A stretch of 40,345 bases of DNA from JAHQVI01 sp050330195 (GCA_050330195.1 JBHJOB010000013.1:1-40345); one strand, 5' to 3'. Numbered from the stretch's first letter, positions 1 through 9,567 are shown. The notes: generated by a model from the letters alone, not told the origin. Numbers and translations are program-made.

Positions 1-52
1 CGCTGTCACGACGGGCAGCAACCGCGAGAAGCGTATGGAGCGTTTCCGTCAT
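1..52 (-). CDS. 5' end of an unidentified gene (runs off the window)
   Basis: An ATG at 52 on the minus strand opens a frame reading MTETLHTLLAVAARR that runs out of the window. It lies 8 bases beyond the bioY stop and in the same direction, so it may be the next gene of that transcript. Seventeen residues are too few to name it. The start has no clear ribosome-binding site. Confidence 0.35.
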   Translation of the reverse strand, partial: MTETLHTLLAVAARRDS

Positions 53-60
53 CGCGCCGG

Positions 61-618
61 CTACAAGCTGCGATTGCGAGGGGAGATAATCGGATAACCG
101 CGCTTCACGAACATCGCGATGGAGGCCGCGAGCGCCGCCTTGATCAGGTCGCCCGGAATGAATATGCCTGCACCCATGGCGGCATCTGGCAAAGATAGTC
201 CCGCAATGAATGAAAGCATGGGAATGCCGATCAGGTAGACTACGCCGATACCACCGACGATCGTCGCAATGAGACATTTGACGAATGTCAGGCGTTCCCA
301 AAGACGTTCGACGATCAGACCGGTCAGCGCGGCGGCGAAAGGCCAGGCGATGATGAAACCTGCGCTTGGCATCTGAAACACCGCGAGTCCGCCGCGTCCC
401 CCTGCAAGAAGCGGCAGGCCGGCAGCAACCAGTATCAGAAACAAAAGCTGCGACAGCCCTCCGCGCCGCGCACCAAGGATCGCACCAGCCAGCATCGGCC
501 CGAACGATTGGGCCGTAATCGGCACCGGCACGACGCCAAGGTCGATCCGCGGGATAAGGCCCAGCGCCGCCGTGAGGGCCGCGAAAAGCGCAATATGGAC
601 GAGATCCTGGATTTTCAT
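61..618 (-). CDS. bioY: BioY, substrate-binding (S) component of a biotin ECF transporter
   Basis: A 185-residue, very hydrophobic protein with about six membrane segments. It binds biotin in the inner membrane as the S unit of an energy-coupling-factor transporter. The PRIDLGVVPVPITAQSFGPML region near residues 24-44 and the glycine-rich GARRGGLSQLLFL stretch after it are typical of BioY, as is the length. It follows bioN by 25 bases, so both are probably co-transcribed. No ATPase (BioM) gene lies upstream; solitary BioY proteins are known to work, and the ATPase may be outside the window. Confidence 0.88.
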   Translation of the reverse strand: MKIQDLVHIALFAALTAALGLIPRIDLGVVPVPITAQSFGPMLAGAILGARRGGLSQLLFLILVAAGLPLLAGGRGGLAVFQMPSAGFIIAWPFAAALTGLIVERLWERLTFVKCLIATIVGGIGVVYLIGIPMLSFIAGLSLPDAAMGAGIFIPGDLIKAALAASIAMFVKRGYPIISPRNRSL

Positions 619-643
619 CGCTCAGGGCGGGCCGAAGCCCCTT

Positions 644-1246
644 CTATTTACGGTTTTCAAAGCCACGTGCAGCGATAGCGTCTCCAAGAGCGTCTGTCAT
701 GCGCAGAATTTTCACGATTGCCGGCCCTGCGCCGAAAGCGCGAAGTCCGCGCGCGCGGCGGGCAAGCTTGGCCTGCCGGATTTCCTGCAGATCGTGAAGC
801 AGCATGGGAATGAAGCGGATCGTGAGGCCGATCATCAATCCGAGTCTTGGCGGGTCGATGCCGATTGCCGCCAGCGGGCGGGCGGCCCGGGTGAGGACTT
901 CGAGCATGTCGGAAAAGCGCGTCGTCAGGGTGACGAGCGAGGTGAGCAGGACGGCGGCGAGGATGCGCAGCACGACGCTGGCGGCTTCCACCGGCCCGGC
1001 GAGAAAAAGCTGGAATGCGAAGATGAGCGCTGCGACAAGCAATAGCGGCCGCATGGCGGTAAGCAGCGTGCCGAAGGGCAGCGCGGCAATCCGGTAAAGC
1101 CCGGCAATCGCAATCAGGATAACGCCGAGAAGCCAGAGAGGCTTGCAGAAGAAGATCGCCGTTCCGCAAATGAGGGAGAGAATCAGCTTGCGCCCGGCGG
1201 GAATGCGGTGGATCGGCGAGTCGCGATGGATGTAGAGAGGCAGCAT
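644..1246 (-). CDS. bioN: EcfT-type transmembrane component of the biotin transporter (BioN)
   Basis: A 200-residue membrane protein of the CbiQ/EcfT family, which couples the BioY subunit to the ECF ATPases. The two Ala-Arg-Gly motifs that contact the ATPase are visible near the C-terminus (RARGLR about residue 168 and AARGFE about residue 194). The ATG starts 2 bases after the stop of the upstream sensor kinase, so translation is likely coupled. That physical link between a two-component pair and a biotin transporter is unusual; in rhizobia the same kinase is, as I recall, followed by glnE. The ATPase partner bioM is absent from the expected place. Confidence 0.85.
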   Translation of the reverse strand: MLPLYIHRDSPIHRIPAGRKLILSLICGTAIFFCKPLWLLGVILIAIAGLYRIAALPFGTLLTAMRPLLLVAALIFAFQLFLAGPVEAASVVLRILAAVLLTSLVTLTTRFSDMLEVLTRAARPLAAIGIDPPRLGLMIGLTIRFIPMLLHDLQEIRQAKLARRARGLRAFGAGPAIVKILRMTDALGDAIAARGFENRK

Positions 1247-1248
1247 GG

Positions 1249-2673
1249 TTATGTGAGCGGCTTTTGCGCGCTGTTGTTGCCTCGTCCAACGGACAAGGCA
1301 ACCCTGAGCCCCGGCGCATTGTCGGAAAGCTGCAGCCTGCCGCCATGAAGCCGCGCGACAGCGGCCGCCAGACTGAGGCCAAGCCCGCTTCCGGGCAGCG
1401 AACGGCTTGTCTCCAGCCGGACAAAACGCTTGAATACCCGCTCTCTATCCTCCGGCGGAATGCCCGGACCGCGATCCGCCACGATAATCTCGGCGCTGTC
1501 CTGACCGGACACGAGGTCGACACTGATGCAGTTGTCGGGCGACTGCCCATTCGCTTTCGCCGAGGACGCACCGTATTTGATTGCGTTGTCCAGAATGTTG
1601 GCGAGCGCCTGGGCGATCAGTTCGCGCTTGCCCGAGATCATTGTCTGCTCGCTTGCATCGATCTTGAACGCAATACCCAACTCCTCCGCGACCGGCTCAT
1701 AAAGCTCGGCGACATCGGTAACGACCGTTGCGAGATCGAAATGCTCATCCGTTCGCTCGCCCACACCGGCTTCGAGCCGCGCAATGCTGAGAAGCGCGTT
1801 GAATGTCCTGATCAGATCGTCCGCATCTTCAATGGTTGCCTGTAGCGCATCGCGATAGTGTTCGGCACTGCCATTTTCGCGCAAGGCCGCCTCGACGCGG
1901 TTCCGCAGACGATTGAGCGGCGTCCGCAAATCGTGAGCGATATTGTCCGACACTTCCTTGAAGCCTGCGATCAGTTCCTCGATGCGGGCCAGCATGGCGT
2001 TGAGGCCATGGGCGAGGCGGTCGAATTCATCATCCGATCCGCCCACAGGAATGCGTTGCGACAGGTCGCCGTCCATGATCGTGCGGGTGGCGTCGGTCAT
2101 CGTTTCGATGCGCACGAGCAGGTTGCGGCCAATCAGAAGCCCGCCGCCGACGCCGAAAAGCAGCATGCCGCCGAGCGTCCAGAGGAATGCGGAGCGGACG
2201 ACGGCTCCGAAGCGTCTCTGGTCCTCGATGTCGCGCCCGACGACAAGGCGGAAGCCGTTGGCCAGACGGAAGACGACGGCAAAGGCGAGGCGTTCCTCGA
2301 TGTCGCTGTCAACGGCCCGGCGGTAAATGAAGGTGACGGCCCCCGTCGTGTTCCAAAGCTCGGAGCTGACCGCCTTCAGATTGCCGCTATGGTGGCGGCC
2401 TTCGGCATCGGCGAGAAGATAGAGACCGTTTCCCGGACTCTGACTTCGTTCGGCAACCGTCTTGCCCAATCCCGCCAGACCGGCGCGTCGGTAATGTCCG
2501 TTCAGCGTGTTGAGTTCGGCTTCGAGCGCATTTTCGAGCTGTGTCCCGAGGAGGGCGCTGGTCTTGTAATAGATATATCCGACTGCCACGGCCGCTATTG
2601 CGAGGAATAGCCCGAGATAGATCATCGAGAGGCGAAATGCGGTTGTCCGCAGAAGTCTAGCTAGCCCCGTCAC
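1249..2673 (-). CDS. Two-component sensor histidine kinase
   Basis: A 474-residue membrane kinase. A first membrane segment lies at about residues 14-36, followed by a periplasmic loop of about 125 residues, a second segment at 162-184 and a HAMP region ending near 235. The H-box is NIAHDLRTPLNRL with the phospho-accepting His at about 247. The C-terminal ATPase has an N-box (NILDNAIKYG) and G-boxes (DRGPGIP, GSGLGLSL). The GTG start overlaps the end of the response-regulator gene by 17 bases. The pair sits beside degP, as in Sinorhizobium, where its signal is not established as far as I know. Confidence 0.9.
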   Translation of the reverse strand: MTGLARLLRTTAFRLSMIYLGLFLAIAAVAVGYIYYKTSALLGTQLENALEAELNTLNGHYRRAGLAGLGKTVAERSQSPGNGLYLLADAEGRHHSGNLKAVSSELWNTTGAVTFIYRRAVDSDIEERLAFAVVFRLANGFRLVVGRDIEDQRRFGAVVRSAFLWTLGGMLLFGVGGGLLIGRNLLVRIETMTDATRTIMDGDLSQRIPVGGSDDEFDRLAHGLNAMLARIEELIAGFKEVSDNIAHDLRTPLNRLRNRVEAALRENGSAEHYRDALQATIEDADDLIRTFNALLSIARLEAGVGERTDEHFDLATVVTDVAELYEPVAEELGIAFKIDASEQTMISGKRELIAQALANILDNAIKYGASSAKANGQSPDNCISVDLVSGQDSAEIIVADRGPGIPPEDRERVFKRFVRLETSRSLPGSGLGLSLAAAVARLHGGRLQLSDNAPGLRVALSVGRGNNSAQKPLT

Positions 2674-3337
2674 GTATCATATATCCGGCTCCCCGCACCG
2701 TATGCAGAAGCGGCCTGTGATAATTCTTGTCGATTTTGGCGCGCAGACGGGAAACGTGAACGTCGATCACATTGGTCTGCGGATCGAAGTGGTAGTCCCA
2801 GACATGTTCGAGCAGCATCGTGCGCGTCACGACCTGGCCCGCATTCTTCATCAGATATTCGAGCAGGCGATATTCGCGCGGCTGAAGCAGGATCGGCTCG
2901 CCATTGCGCGTCACCTTATGCGCCAGACGGTCGAGAACGAGATCGCCCACGGTGTACTTCGTGCTGGTTTCTTCAGGTGACGAACGGCGCGCAAGAGCCT
3001 CCACGCGCGCAAGAAGTTCGGAAAAGGCGTAGGGCTTGGTCAGGTAGTCGTCGCCGCCAGCCCGAAGGCCCGTCACGCGATCATCGACGGAACCGAGGGC
3101 GCTGAGGATGAGAACCGGCGTCTTGTCGCCATCGCGGCGCAGTTCCTCGACAATGGAAAGCCCGTCCCGGCGGGGCAGCATCCGGTCGAGGATCAGCACG
3201 TCGAACTGGTCGGACTGAGCCATTTCGAGCCCCGCTTCACCATCATTCGCGAGTTCGCAATTATGACCGCTTTCCCGCAAGGCATTGGCGAGATACGAGG
3301 CAGCCTTTGCGTCGTCTTCAACGACCAGAACTCGCAT
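2657..3337 (-). CDS. OmpR-family response regulator
   Basis: Receiver domain (residues 1-115) with the acidic pair at 8-9, phospho-acceptor Asp51 (VLILDRMLP) and the conserved Lys in LTKPYAF, followed by a winged-helix DNA-binding domain (LQPREYRLLEYL). The start is set at 3337, giving 226 residues, because a GGAG motif lies about 7 bases upstream; a longer frame to 3382 adds an atypical leader. It partners the kinase encoded immediately downstream. A terminator separates it from degP, so it probably has its own promoter in 3338-3393. Confidence 0.92.
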   Translation of the reverse strand: MRVLVVEDDAKAASYLANALRESGHNCELANDGEAGLEMAQSDQFDVLILDRMLPRRDGLSIVEELRRDGDKTPVLILSALGSVDDRVTGLRAGGDDYLTKPYAFSELLARVEALARRSSPEETSTKYTVGDLVLDRLAHKVTRNGEPILLQPREYRLLEYLMKNAGQVVTRTMLLEHVWDYHFDPQTNVIDVHVSRLRAKIDKNYHRPLLHTVRGAGYMIRDGAS

Positions 3338-3393
3338 AGTGCCGCTCCAGAGTCCTATTCCTGTTTCGTTCCGTATCCGCACTTATAAAATAA

Positions 3394-3422
3394 GGCGTGG
3401 CCTCAGGTCGAGAGGCCACGCC
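3394..3422 (-). terminator. Rho-independent terminator after degP
   Basis: A 10-bp perfect stem (GGCGTGGCCT with AGGCCACGCC) and a 9-base loop. On the minus strand it is followed by TTATTTTAT. It lies 22 bases past the degP stop and ahead of the response-regulator gene, so it should isolate degP from the two-component operon. Confidence 0.8.
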
Positions 3423-3444
3423 CGCTTTTCTACCAGAGACGCGA

Positions 3445-4986
3445 TCAGTTGTCGTTCTTGTCCAGAGACAACGCCACGAACCGGGTCTGCTGCTTGGTCT
3501 GTACCTGCAACAACACCGCCTTGCGTCCGGCATTGCGTGCCTCGCGGATACCCTCGGCAACATCGTCAGGCGAGTTGACCGAGTCTTCGCCAACCTCAAG
3601 AATGACGTCGCCGACGCTGAGGCCCTTTTCGGCCGCTTCCGACGAAGGATCGACGTCCGTAATCGCCGCGCCCTTGTCGCCGGCGCCCTGCACCTCTTCG
3701 GCCGGAGCAAGCGTAAGGCCAAGCTGCTTCACCTGCTCGCGGTCGGAGCGGTCGTCCGTGTCGTCGCCGGTATAAGCCGCAAGCTGGTCGGAGGAGGGGA
3801 ACGTGCCAAGCTTGATGCTCAGTTCCTGTTCCTTGCCGCTGCGAACCACATTGATCTTCGCTTCGCTGTCGGGCTCAAGTTCGGCGATCTTGCGGGCAAG
3901 GTCACGCGAGCTGTCAATCTTCTCACCGTTGACATTCACGATAACGTCGCGGACTTTCAGTTCCGAATTCGCGGAAGGACCGTCTTCCATGATCCTAGTG
4001 ATCAGTGCGCCTTTGGGGTCGCTCAACCCGAGGCTTTCCGCAATTTCTTCATTGACGTCCTGGATTGTCACGCCAAGCCAGCCGCGGCTGACCTTGCCGG
4101 CCGAACGAAGCTGGTCGACGACCTTGCTGGCAAGCTGCGCGGGAATGGCGAAGGCAATGCCGACATTGCCGCCGGACGGGCTGAAAATGGCGGTATTGAC
4201 GCCAATGACGCGGCCCTGAAGATCGACAGCCGGTCCGCCGGAATTACCACGGTTCACGGCTGCGTCGATCTGCAGATAGTCATAAGGGCCCGAGCCGATG
4301 GCGCGACCGCCCGCCGAGACGATACCGGCCGTAACCGTGCCGCCAAGACCGAACGGGTTGCCGACTGCAAGAACCCAGTCGCCGACACGGGGGATTTCCG
4401 GTGCAAAGGCCAGGAAGTTATCGAACTGGTTGTCGGATTGAATCTTGAGAAGCGCCAGATCCGTCCGCTGGTCGGAACCCACGACGGTTGCCGTATATTT
4501 TTCTTCGCTTTCGAAGGTCACGGAAATCTCGGACGCGCTGCTGACGACATGATGATTCGTTACGACGTAACCGTCTGCAGAAATCAGGAAGCCGGACCCC
4601 TGCGCACGCTCAAGGCGCTGACGCGGACGCTGGCCATCCGGCATGTTGCGGCGGAACTGGTCGAAGAAATCGAAAAATGGATGATCTGGCGGCAGATCGG
4701 GCATGCTGAATTCCCGTCCGCGCGGACCTTCGGATGTCCCCTTCGTGAAGATGCTCACCACGGCCGGCCGCACCTTGTCAGCAACATCGGCAAATGTCCG
4801 TGGTGCGTTCATGAGATCCTGCGCCAGGGCAGGCTGGCTCTGCCAGACGCTTACGCTCGTCGCGCCAGCCGCTGCCAGACCGATGGCGCCGGCACAGCCG
4901 AGAACCGCAAGCGCATGCTTGCCGTAGGAAAGCCGCCGGGACCGTATTATGGTATTTTCTGAAGAATTTTTTTGGGAGATAGGCAT
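3445..4986 (-). CDS. degP: DegP/HtrA-type periplasmic serine protease (Do family)
   Basis: A 513-residue chaperone-protease that degrades misfolded envelope proteins. It has an N-terminal signal/anchor segment (about residues 22-56, ending PALAQ), a trypsin-like domain with His146 (VTNHHVV), Asp176 (RTDLALLKI) and Ser249 (NRGNSGGP), and two PDZ domains (about 280-375 and 400-505). The start at 4986 is chosen for an AAAGGTG motif 6 bases upstream; the frame is open to 5058 without a comparable site. Its place between the ccm operon and a two-component pair matches rhizobial degP1. Confidence 0.93.
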   Translation of the reverse strand: MPISQKNSSENTIIRSRRLSYGKHALAVLGCAGAIGLAAAGATSVSVWQSQPALAQDLMNAPRTFADVADKVRPAVVSIFTKGTSEGPRGREFSMPDLPPDHPFFDFFDQFRRNMPDGQRPRQRLERAQGSGFLISADGYVVTNHHVVSSASEISVTFESEEKYTATVVGSDQRTDLALLKIQSDNQFDNFLAFAPEIPRVGDWVLAVGNPFGLGGTVTAGIVSAGGRAIGSGPYDYLQIDAAVNRGNSGGPAVDLQGRVIGVNTAIFSPSGGNVGIAFAIPAQLASKVVDQLRSAGKVSRGWLGVTIQDVNEEIAESLGLSDPKGALITRIMEDGPSANSELKVRDVIVNVNGEKIDSSRDLARKIAELEPDSEAKINVVRSGKEQELSIKLGTFPSSDQLAAYTGDDTDDRSDREQVKQLGLTLAPAEEVQGAGDKGAAITDVDPSSEAAEKGLSVGDVILEVGEDSVNSPDDVAEGIREARNAGRKAVLLQVQTKQQTRFVALSLDKNDN

Positions 4987-5119
4987 CCCGTCACCTTTCA
5001 GTTGTTGCATTAGAACCTGCAGTCGGGGAAAATATAGAAGCAGTGACGTTACATCCAACTTTCCGGCAGGTTAAAACTTGGTAATGTCGCTTTTGGTCCA
5101 GAGGGATTAGACCGAACGC

Positions 5120-6445
5120 ATGGTGGGTGTATTTTTGTCAGATGCGCGATCGGGATTGAGCTTGGCCGCATGGGGTCTGCTCATCTTTTGGCAGGCCATA
5201 ACCGGGCTCTCGCTTGCCGGCGCCGCTCAAGCCAGTGTCTTGAGCCCGCCCGTTTTTTCTTCACCTGAAAACACGGGCCTCACGCCGGTTGCCGTTTTCG
5301 GAGACGATGACCGCGAAGATCTCCCTGAGGAGTATAGCGCCCTCGAAGGCAAGATCGGCATGCTCTACGAGCAATCGACGCAGACCTTATGCACAGCGTT
5401 TTGCGTCGCCAGGGATATCATCGCCACTGCCGCGCACTGCCTTTTCCAGCACAAGAATGGAAGGCTCCCCAATCTGAGCGACGTGACATTCCGGCTGAAC
5501 TACGGAACGACACAGCAACGCACAGGCATCTATGGACGGCGGACGCCTTACACGAAGCACTTCATCGCGGTCGGCACGACAGCTTTCAACAATGAGCCGC
5601 CCCTGTCCGCCCCTCGCGACTGGGCATTGGTGAAACTGGAGAATCCGATCTGCCGGTTTGGCGCATTGAAGGTGGAACCCAGACCGGTTCCGGAACTGAT
5701 ACGGGAATCAAAGGACAACAAGATATTTCAGGTCGCCTACCACTGGGATTACAAGCATTGGCGGCTTGCTTATTCGAAATCCTGCTCCGTCGATCAGGAT
5801 TATGAACAGATCAAGTGGCAATTCATAAAGAAGCACTTCATCGACAATGATCAACTGCTGCTTCATAAATGCGATACTGGAGGTGCTTCGTCCGGCTCTC
5901 CGATATTGATGAGAACCGGTCCAGACGGAAGTGCAGTCGCTGTCGCGATCAATGTCGGCACATATACGAGGACCCGCATCCTGTTGCGCAAAGGCGAAGT
6001 CGTCAAGAAGCTGAACCCGGACATTATCGCCAATACCGGCGTCAACGGCAGCGCCTTTCATCACGTCATTTCCGAATTCGAAAACGCGGAAATGATCGCA
6101 AGCCATGAAAACATGGTGAAGCTCCAGACGGAACTTCAGGCGCGAGGGCTATATTCAGGGGAAATTGACGGGAAGCTTGGCCGCGGAACGAGAAGTGCGA
6201 TTTTGAGCTTCGAGAATTCGCTCGGTTTGCCGCCCACCGGTCTGCCAACATTGGCCCTGCTTCGGCGCTTCGGACAGGAACGTATTCGTCCCGCGCATAT
6301 GTACAGCAACGCCAGCGGACCCGTGGAGCAGACCGGAACTATTCAGCAGGAGCCGGAACCGCGCACGGTGGTAATCCCTAATCCGCCGCGTCGTCCCAAG
6401 TTGCCCAAGGAACGACCGTTCGACCCGTTTGGCCTGTTACGTTAA
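5120..6445 (+). CDS. Secreted trypsin-like serine protease with C-terminal peptidoglycan-binding domain
   Basis: A 441-residue protein transcribed divergently from degP. The N-terminus has a signal-like hydrophobic segment (about 12-37, ending AAQAS). The S1-like domain shows the triad His106 (TAAHC), Asp167 (RDWALVKL) and Ser258 (GASSGSP). Residues about 335-385 (LQARGLYSGEIDGKLGRGT) are a PG_binding_1 domain, and a Pro-rich tail follows. It is probably periplasmic and tethered to the wall; the substrate is unknown. It is the only plus-strand gene within the core block. The serine motif has SerGlySer rather than SerGlyGly, as in several Glu-specific or V8-like relatives. The start codon lacks a well-spaced ribosome-binding site. 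Confidence 0.82.
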   Translation: MVGVFLSDARSGLSLAAWGLLIFWQAITGLSLAGAAQASVLSPPVFSSPENTGLTPVAVFGDDDREDLPEEYSALEGKIGMLYEQSTQTLCTAFCVARDIIATAAHCLFQHKNGRLPNLSDVTFRLNYGTTQQRTGIYGRRTPYTKHFIAVGTTAFNNEPPLSAPRDWALVKLENPICRFGALKVEPRPVPELIRESKDNKIFQVAYHWDYKHWRLAYSKSCSVDQDYEQIKWQFIKKHFIDNDQLLLHKCDTGGASSGSPILMRTGPDGSAVAVAINVGTYTRTRILLRKGEVVKKLNPDIIANTGVNGSAFHHVISEFENAEMIASHENMVKLQTELQARGLYSGEIDGKLGRGTRSAILSFENSLGLPPTGLPTLALLRRFGQERIRPAHMYSNASGPVEQTGTIQQEPEPRTVVIPNPPRRPKLPKERPFDPFGLLR

Positions 6446-6472
6446 CCAAATTCAACGGCGCATTAAAATCGA

Positions 6473-6955
6473 TCAGTTCCGCTTTTCTTCAAGGATGCGA
6501 TTGAGCTGCGCCTCCTCTTGCGCCGTGAGAGGATCGGGCGCATGAGGGAGCGGCCCCTTGCGCTGGCCAAACAGCCTGAAGGCCAGGTAGCCCCCCGTCA
6601 GAAGCAACAGCAATGGTGCAAACCACAGAATATAGGTTTGCGGGGACAATCGCGGCCGCAGCAATATGAATTCGCCGTAGCGGGCAACAACGAAGTCGAT
6701 GACGTCTTCCTCGCCGTCGCCTGCTTTCAGCCGTTCTCTCACAAGCACGCGCAGATCCCGGGCAAGCGGCGCATCCGAATCGTCGATCGATTGGTTCTGA
6801 CAAACCAGGCAACGCAACTCTGCGGAAATTTCCCGAGCCTTCGCCTCAAGCGCCGGATCTGCAAGAATTTCGTCCGGCTTGACAGCAGAAGCTTGAGACG
6901 CGGATGCAACCAACAGCATGAGGGCGAGCGAAACCCGTAAACCCGACCGGATCAT
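6473..6955 (-). CDS. ccmH: Cytochrome c maturation protein CcmH (CycL)
   Basis: A 160-residue thiol-disulfide protein with an N-terminal signal/anchor, the diagnostic LRCLVCQ motif (Cys49 and Cys52) that reduces the apocytochrome haem-binding cysteines, and a C-terminal membrane segment (about 105-125). The ATG overlaps the ccmF stop in an ATGA, the last step of the ccmI-E-F-H operon. Confidence 0.95.
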   Translation of the reverse strand: MIRSGLRVSLALMLLVASASQASAVKPDEILADPALEAKAREISAELRCLVCQNQSIDDSDAPLARDLRVLVRERLKAGDGEEDVIDFVVARYGEFILLRPRLSPQTYILWFAPLLLLLTGGYLAFRLFGQRKGPLPHAPDPLTAQEEAQLNRILEEKRN

Positions 6956-8952
6956 GATGGCTGCTCCACTGAACTTGCCGCTCTCACACCGCTGGCGCGC
7001 CGCTGAGGAGCGCCAACCCGCAAGCGGCGGTCGCTCAGCGATACCATCCCGCCAAAAAACATGATGAAAGTTCCGAGCCAGATCAACCGGACCAGCGGGT
7101 GAAAATAGATCCGCATCCCGACCGACGCAGACTCGTTTGCGCCTGTCTCACTGATAACGATATAGAAATCTCCAGCCCAGCTTGCGTGGATGCCGGCCTC
7201 CGTGGTTTCCGTGGGCGGGGCATCATATTGCCGCTTTGACGGGTGGAGCAGCGCGATCTGCTTCCCGCCCTCACTAAGGCGGAAATCCCCCACGATCTCG
7301 TCGTAATTTGGCCCCTTGCGCGCAGCGATCTTGTCGAAAGCGAGGTCGTAGCCGGCAAATTCGATAGTCTCGCCCGGCTTCATCGAAAGAATACGCTCAA
7401 CGTTCCAGGCGCTTGTCCCCGTAATGCCAAGAACCATGACGCCCACTCCCACATGAGCGATCATCGAGCCATAGCTTGAGCGTGGCAGGTTCTTCGCACG
7501 CCGCCATACTTCCGGCCAGGGCGCCGCGAACGCTTTCGCACGAAAAGCCGTCTCGGCGAGAGCGCCGCCGATGAGCCAAACGCCGGTCGCGACCCCTGCC
7601 GCGGCGAGCAGAGAAACGGTTGGCGCAAGAACCAGTGTCAATATGGCAGCGGCAACGGACAATATCGCCGGGACTCGCAACCGCTTCATGGCTTCGCTGA
7701 AACTCCCGCGCTTCCAGGGCAAGAACGGGCCCAAGGGAACGACAGCAAGCAGCACCAGCATCATCGGCACGAAGACGGCATTGAAGTAGGGCGCGCCGAC
7801 CGAGATCTTTTCTCCGGTCACCGTTTCCAGCGCCAATGGGTAAAGCGTTCCGATCAGAACGGCGGCGCAGGATGTCATCAGCACCAGATTGTTGAAGACA
7901 AGGCTGCCTTCGCGCGAAACAACCGCGAATTGCGGTCCATCCCGCAGAAGCGGCGCCCGCCACGCGAACAGGGTAAATGCGCCGCCGGTGAACAAGAGAA
8001 TGATTGCGAGGATAAAGACGCCGCGCGCGGGATCGGTCGCAAAGGAATGGACCGAAGTCAGCACGCCCGAACGGACAAGGAATGTTCCAAGCAGGCTCAA
8101 GGCGAAAGTGATGATCGCGAGCAGGACGGTCCAGACCTTCAGCGCTTCACGCTTTTCCATCACAACCGCAGAGTGCAGCAGCGCGGTTCCGGCCAGCCAA
8201 GGCATGAACGAGGCATTTTCGACCGGATCCCAGAACCACCAGCCACCCCAGCCCAGTTCGTAATATGCCCACCATGAGCCCATCGAGATGCCGACGGTCA
8301 GAAACATCCATGCCGTCAGCGTCCACGGCCGCACCCAGCGCGCCCAGGCAGCGCCAAGCCGGCCCTCTATCAACGCGGCGACGGCGAAGGAAAACGCCAT
8401 GGAGAAACCAACATAGCCGATGTAAAGGAGCGGCGGGTGAAATGCGAGGGCCGGATCCTGCAGGATGGGATTGAGTCCCTGTCCTTCTAGCGGCGCAGGG
8501 TCCAGACGGTTGAACGGGTTTGAGGTTGCAATGATGAATAGCAGAAATGCAACGCCGATCGCCCCCTGAACGGCCAGCACGTTCGCCTTCAGCCGGGCGG
8601 GGAGATTGTTGCCGAAAGCGGCAACAGCGGCTCCGAAAAGCGCCAGGATCAGAACCCAGAGCAGCATCGAGCCTTCGTGGTTGCCCCAGCTTCCGGAGAT
8701 CTTGTAGATCATCGGCTTCGCGGTGTGCGAGTTCGCCCAGACGTTTTCGACCGAAAAGTCCGAAACGACATAGGCGTGCACCAGTATGAGAAACGACAAA
8801 AGCAGCAGCACGAATTGAGCAATCGCTGCTGGCGACGCAATGCTGCCCAGCCCGTCATTTCGGGTCACGACGCTCCACGCCACGGCGCCACATTGCAGAC
8901 ATGCAACCGCGAACGCCAGGATAAGAGCGAAATGTCCGATTTCAACAATCAC
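6952..8952 (-). CDS. ccmF: Haem lyase subunit CcmF (CycK)
   Basis: A large polytopic membrane protein of the CcmF/CcmC family that, with CcmH and CcmI, joins haem to apocytochrome c in the periplasm. The tryptophan-rich haem-handling motif is clear (GWGGWWFWDPVENASFMPWL, about residues 230-250). I place the start at a GTG (8952, reading VIVEIGHF, 666 residues), where CcmF proteins normally begin. The frame is also open to an ATG at 9012, which would add 20 charged residues. Confidence 0.95.
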   Translation of the reverse strand: MIVEIGHFALILAFAVACLQCGAVAWSVVTRNDGLGSIASPAAIAQFVLLLLSFLILVHAYVVSDFSVENVWANSHTAKPMIYKISGSWGNHEGSMLLWVLILALFGAAVAAFGNNLPARLKANVLAVQGAIGVAFLLFIIATSNPFNRLDPAPLEGQGLNPILQDPALAFHPPLLYIGYVGFSMAFSFAVAALIEGRLGAAWARWVRPWTLTAWMFLTVGISMGSWWAYYELGWGGWWFWDPVENASFMPWLAGTALLHSAVVMEKREALKVWTVLLAIITFALSLLGTFLVRSGVLTSVHSFATDPARGVFILAIILLFTGGAFTLFAWRAPLLRDGPQFAVVSREGSLVFNNLVLMTSCAAVLIGTLYPLALETVTGEKISVGAPYFNAVFVPMMLVLLAVVPLGPFLPWKRGSFSEAMKRLRVPAILSVAAAILTLVLAPTVSLLAAAGVATGVWLIGGALAETAFRAKAFAAPWPEVWRRAKNLPRSSYGSMIAHVGVGVMVLGITGTSAWNVERILSMKPGETIEFAGYDLAFDKIAARKGPNYDEIVGDFRLSEGGKQIALLHPSKRQYDAPPTETTEAGIHASWAGDFYIVISETGANESASVGMRIYFHPLVRLIWLGTFIMFFGGMVSLSDRRLRVGAPQRRASGVRAASSVEQPS

Positions 8953-9080
8953 GATACGCCGCCTTTTCTCTAGATCAGGGTCATTTCTTGACGAAACGAT
9001 CCTGGTCTGCATCTGCTTGGTTAAGCTCGATTTTTCCGAAAAATGGTATCCATTTTATCGGATCTCACTCCAGATCAGAA

Positions 9081-9542
9081 TTATTGCGTCACAGGCTTTG
9101 CCTGAGCTTCGCCGCCATGCCACACGCCTTGCTTCTTCAAGCTGTCGGCCACTTCGCGCGGCATATAATTTTCATCATGCTTTGCGAGAACTGTGTCAGC
9201 AATGAAGCGGCCACCCGGCTCCAGCTTGCCTTCAGCCACGACGCCCTGGCCTTCACGAAACAAGTCCGGAAGCAGCCCGGTATAGCTAACATTGATCGTC
9301 TTGTTGCCATCATTGATGGCGAATTCGATATCCGTGGCGGTAGGCCGCTTCAGGCTACCGTCGGACACAAGGCCCCCCAGCCGGAATCGTTCTCCCGGCT
9401 TGATGGATTTTTCCGCAACATCGCTCGGACTGTAGAAAAAAACGATGGAGTCCTGTAGCGCCGACAGGACCAGAAATGCGGACAGCCCCAGAATCGTGAT
9501 GCCGCCGCCAATGAACAGGGTTCTGCGTTGCTTTCGTGTCAT
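9081..9542 (-). CDS. ccmE: Haem chaperone CcmE (CycJ)
   Basis: A 153-residue periplasmic chaperone that holds haem covalently on its way to CcmF. It begins MTRKQRRTLF, has one membrane anchor (about 10-30), an OB-fold body and the haem-binding His122 in AKHDENYMP. The frame is open upstream to 9635, but that leader is not CcmE-like and overlaps ccmI. Confidence 0.95.
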   Translation of the reverse strand: MTRKQRRTLFIGGGITILGLSAFLVLSALQDSIVFFYSPSDVAEKSIKPGERFRLGGLVSDGSLKRPTATDIEFAINDGNKTINVSYTGLLPDLFREGQGVVAEGKLEPGGRFIADTVLAKHDENYMPREVADSLKKQGVWHGGEAQAKPVTQ

Positions 9543-9567
9543 GCCAAACCAAACCGGAAAATATTGA

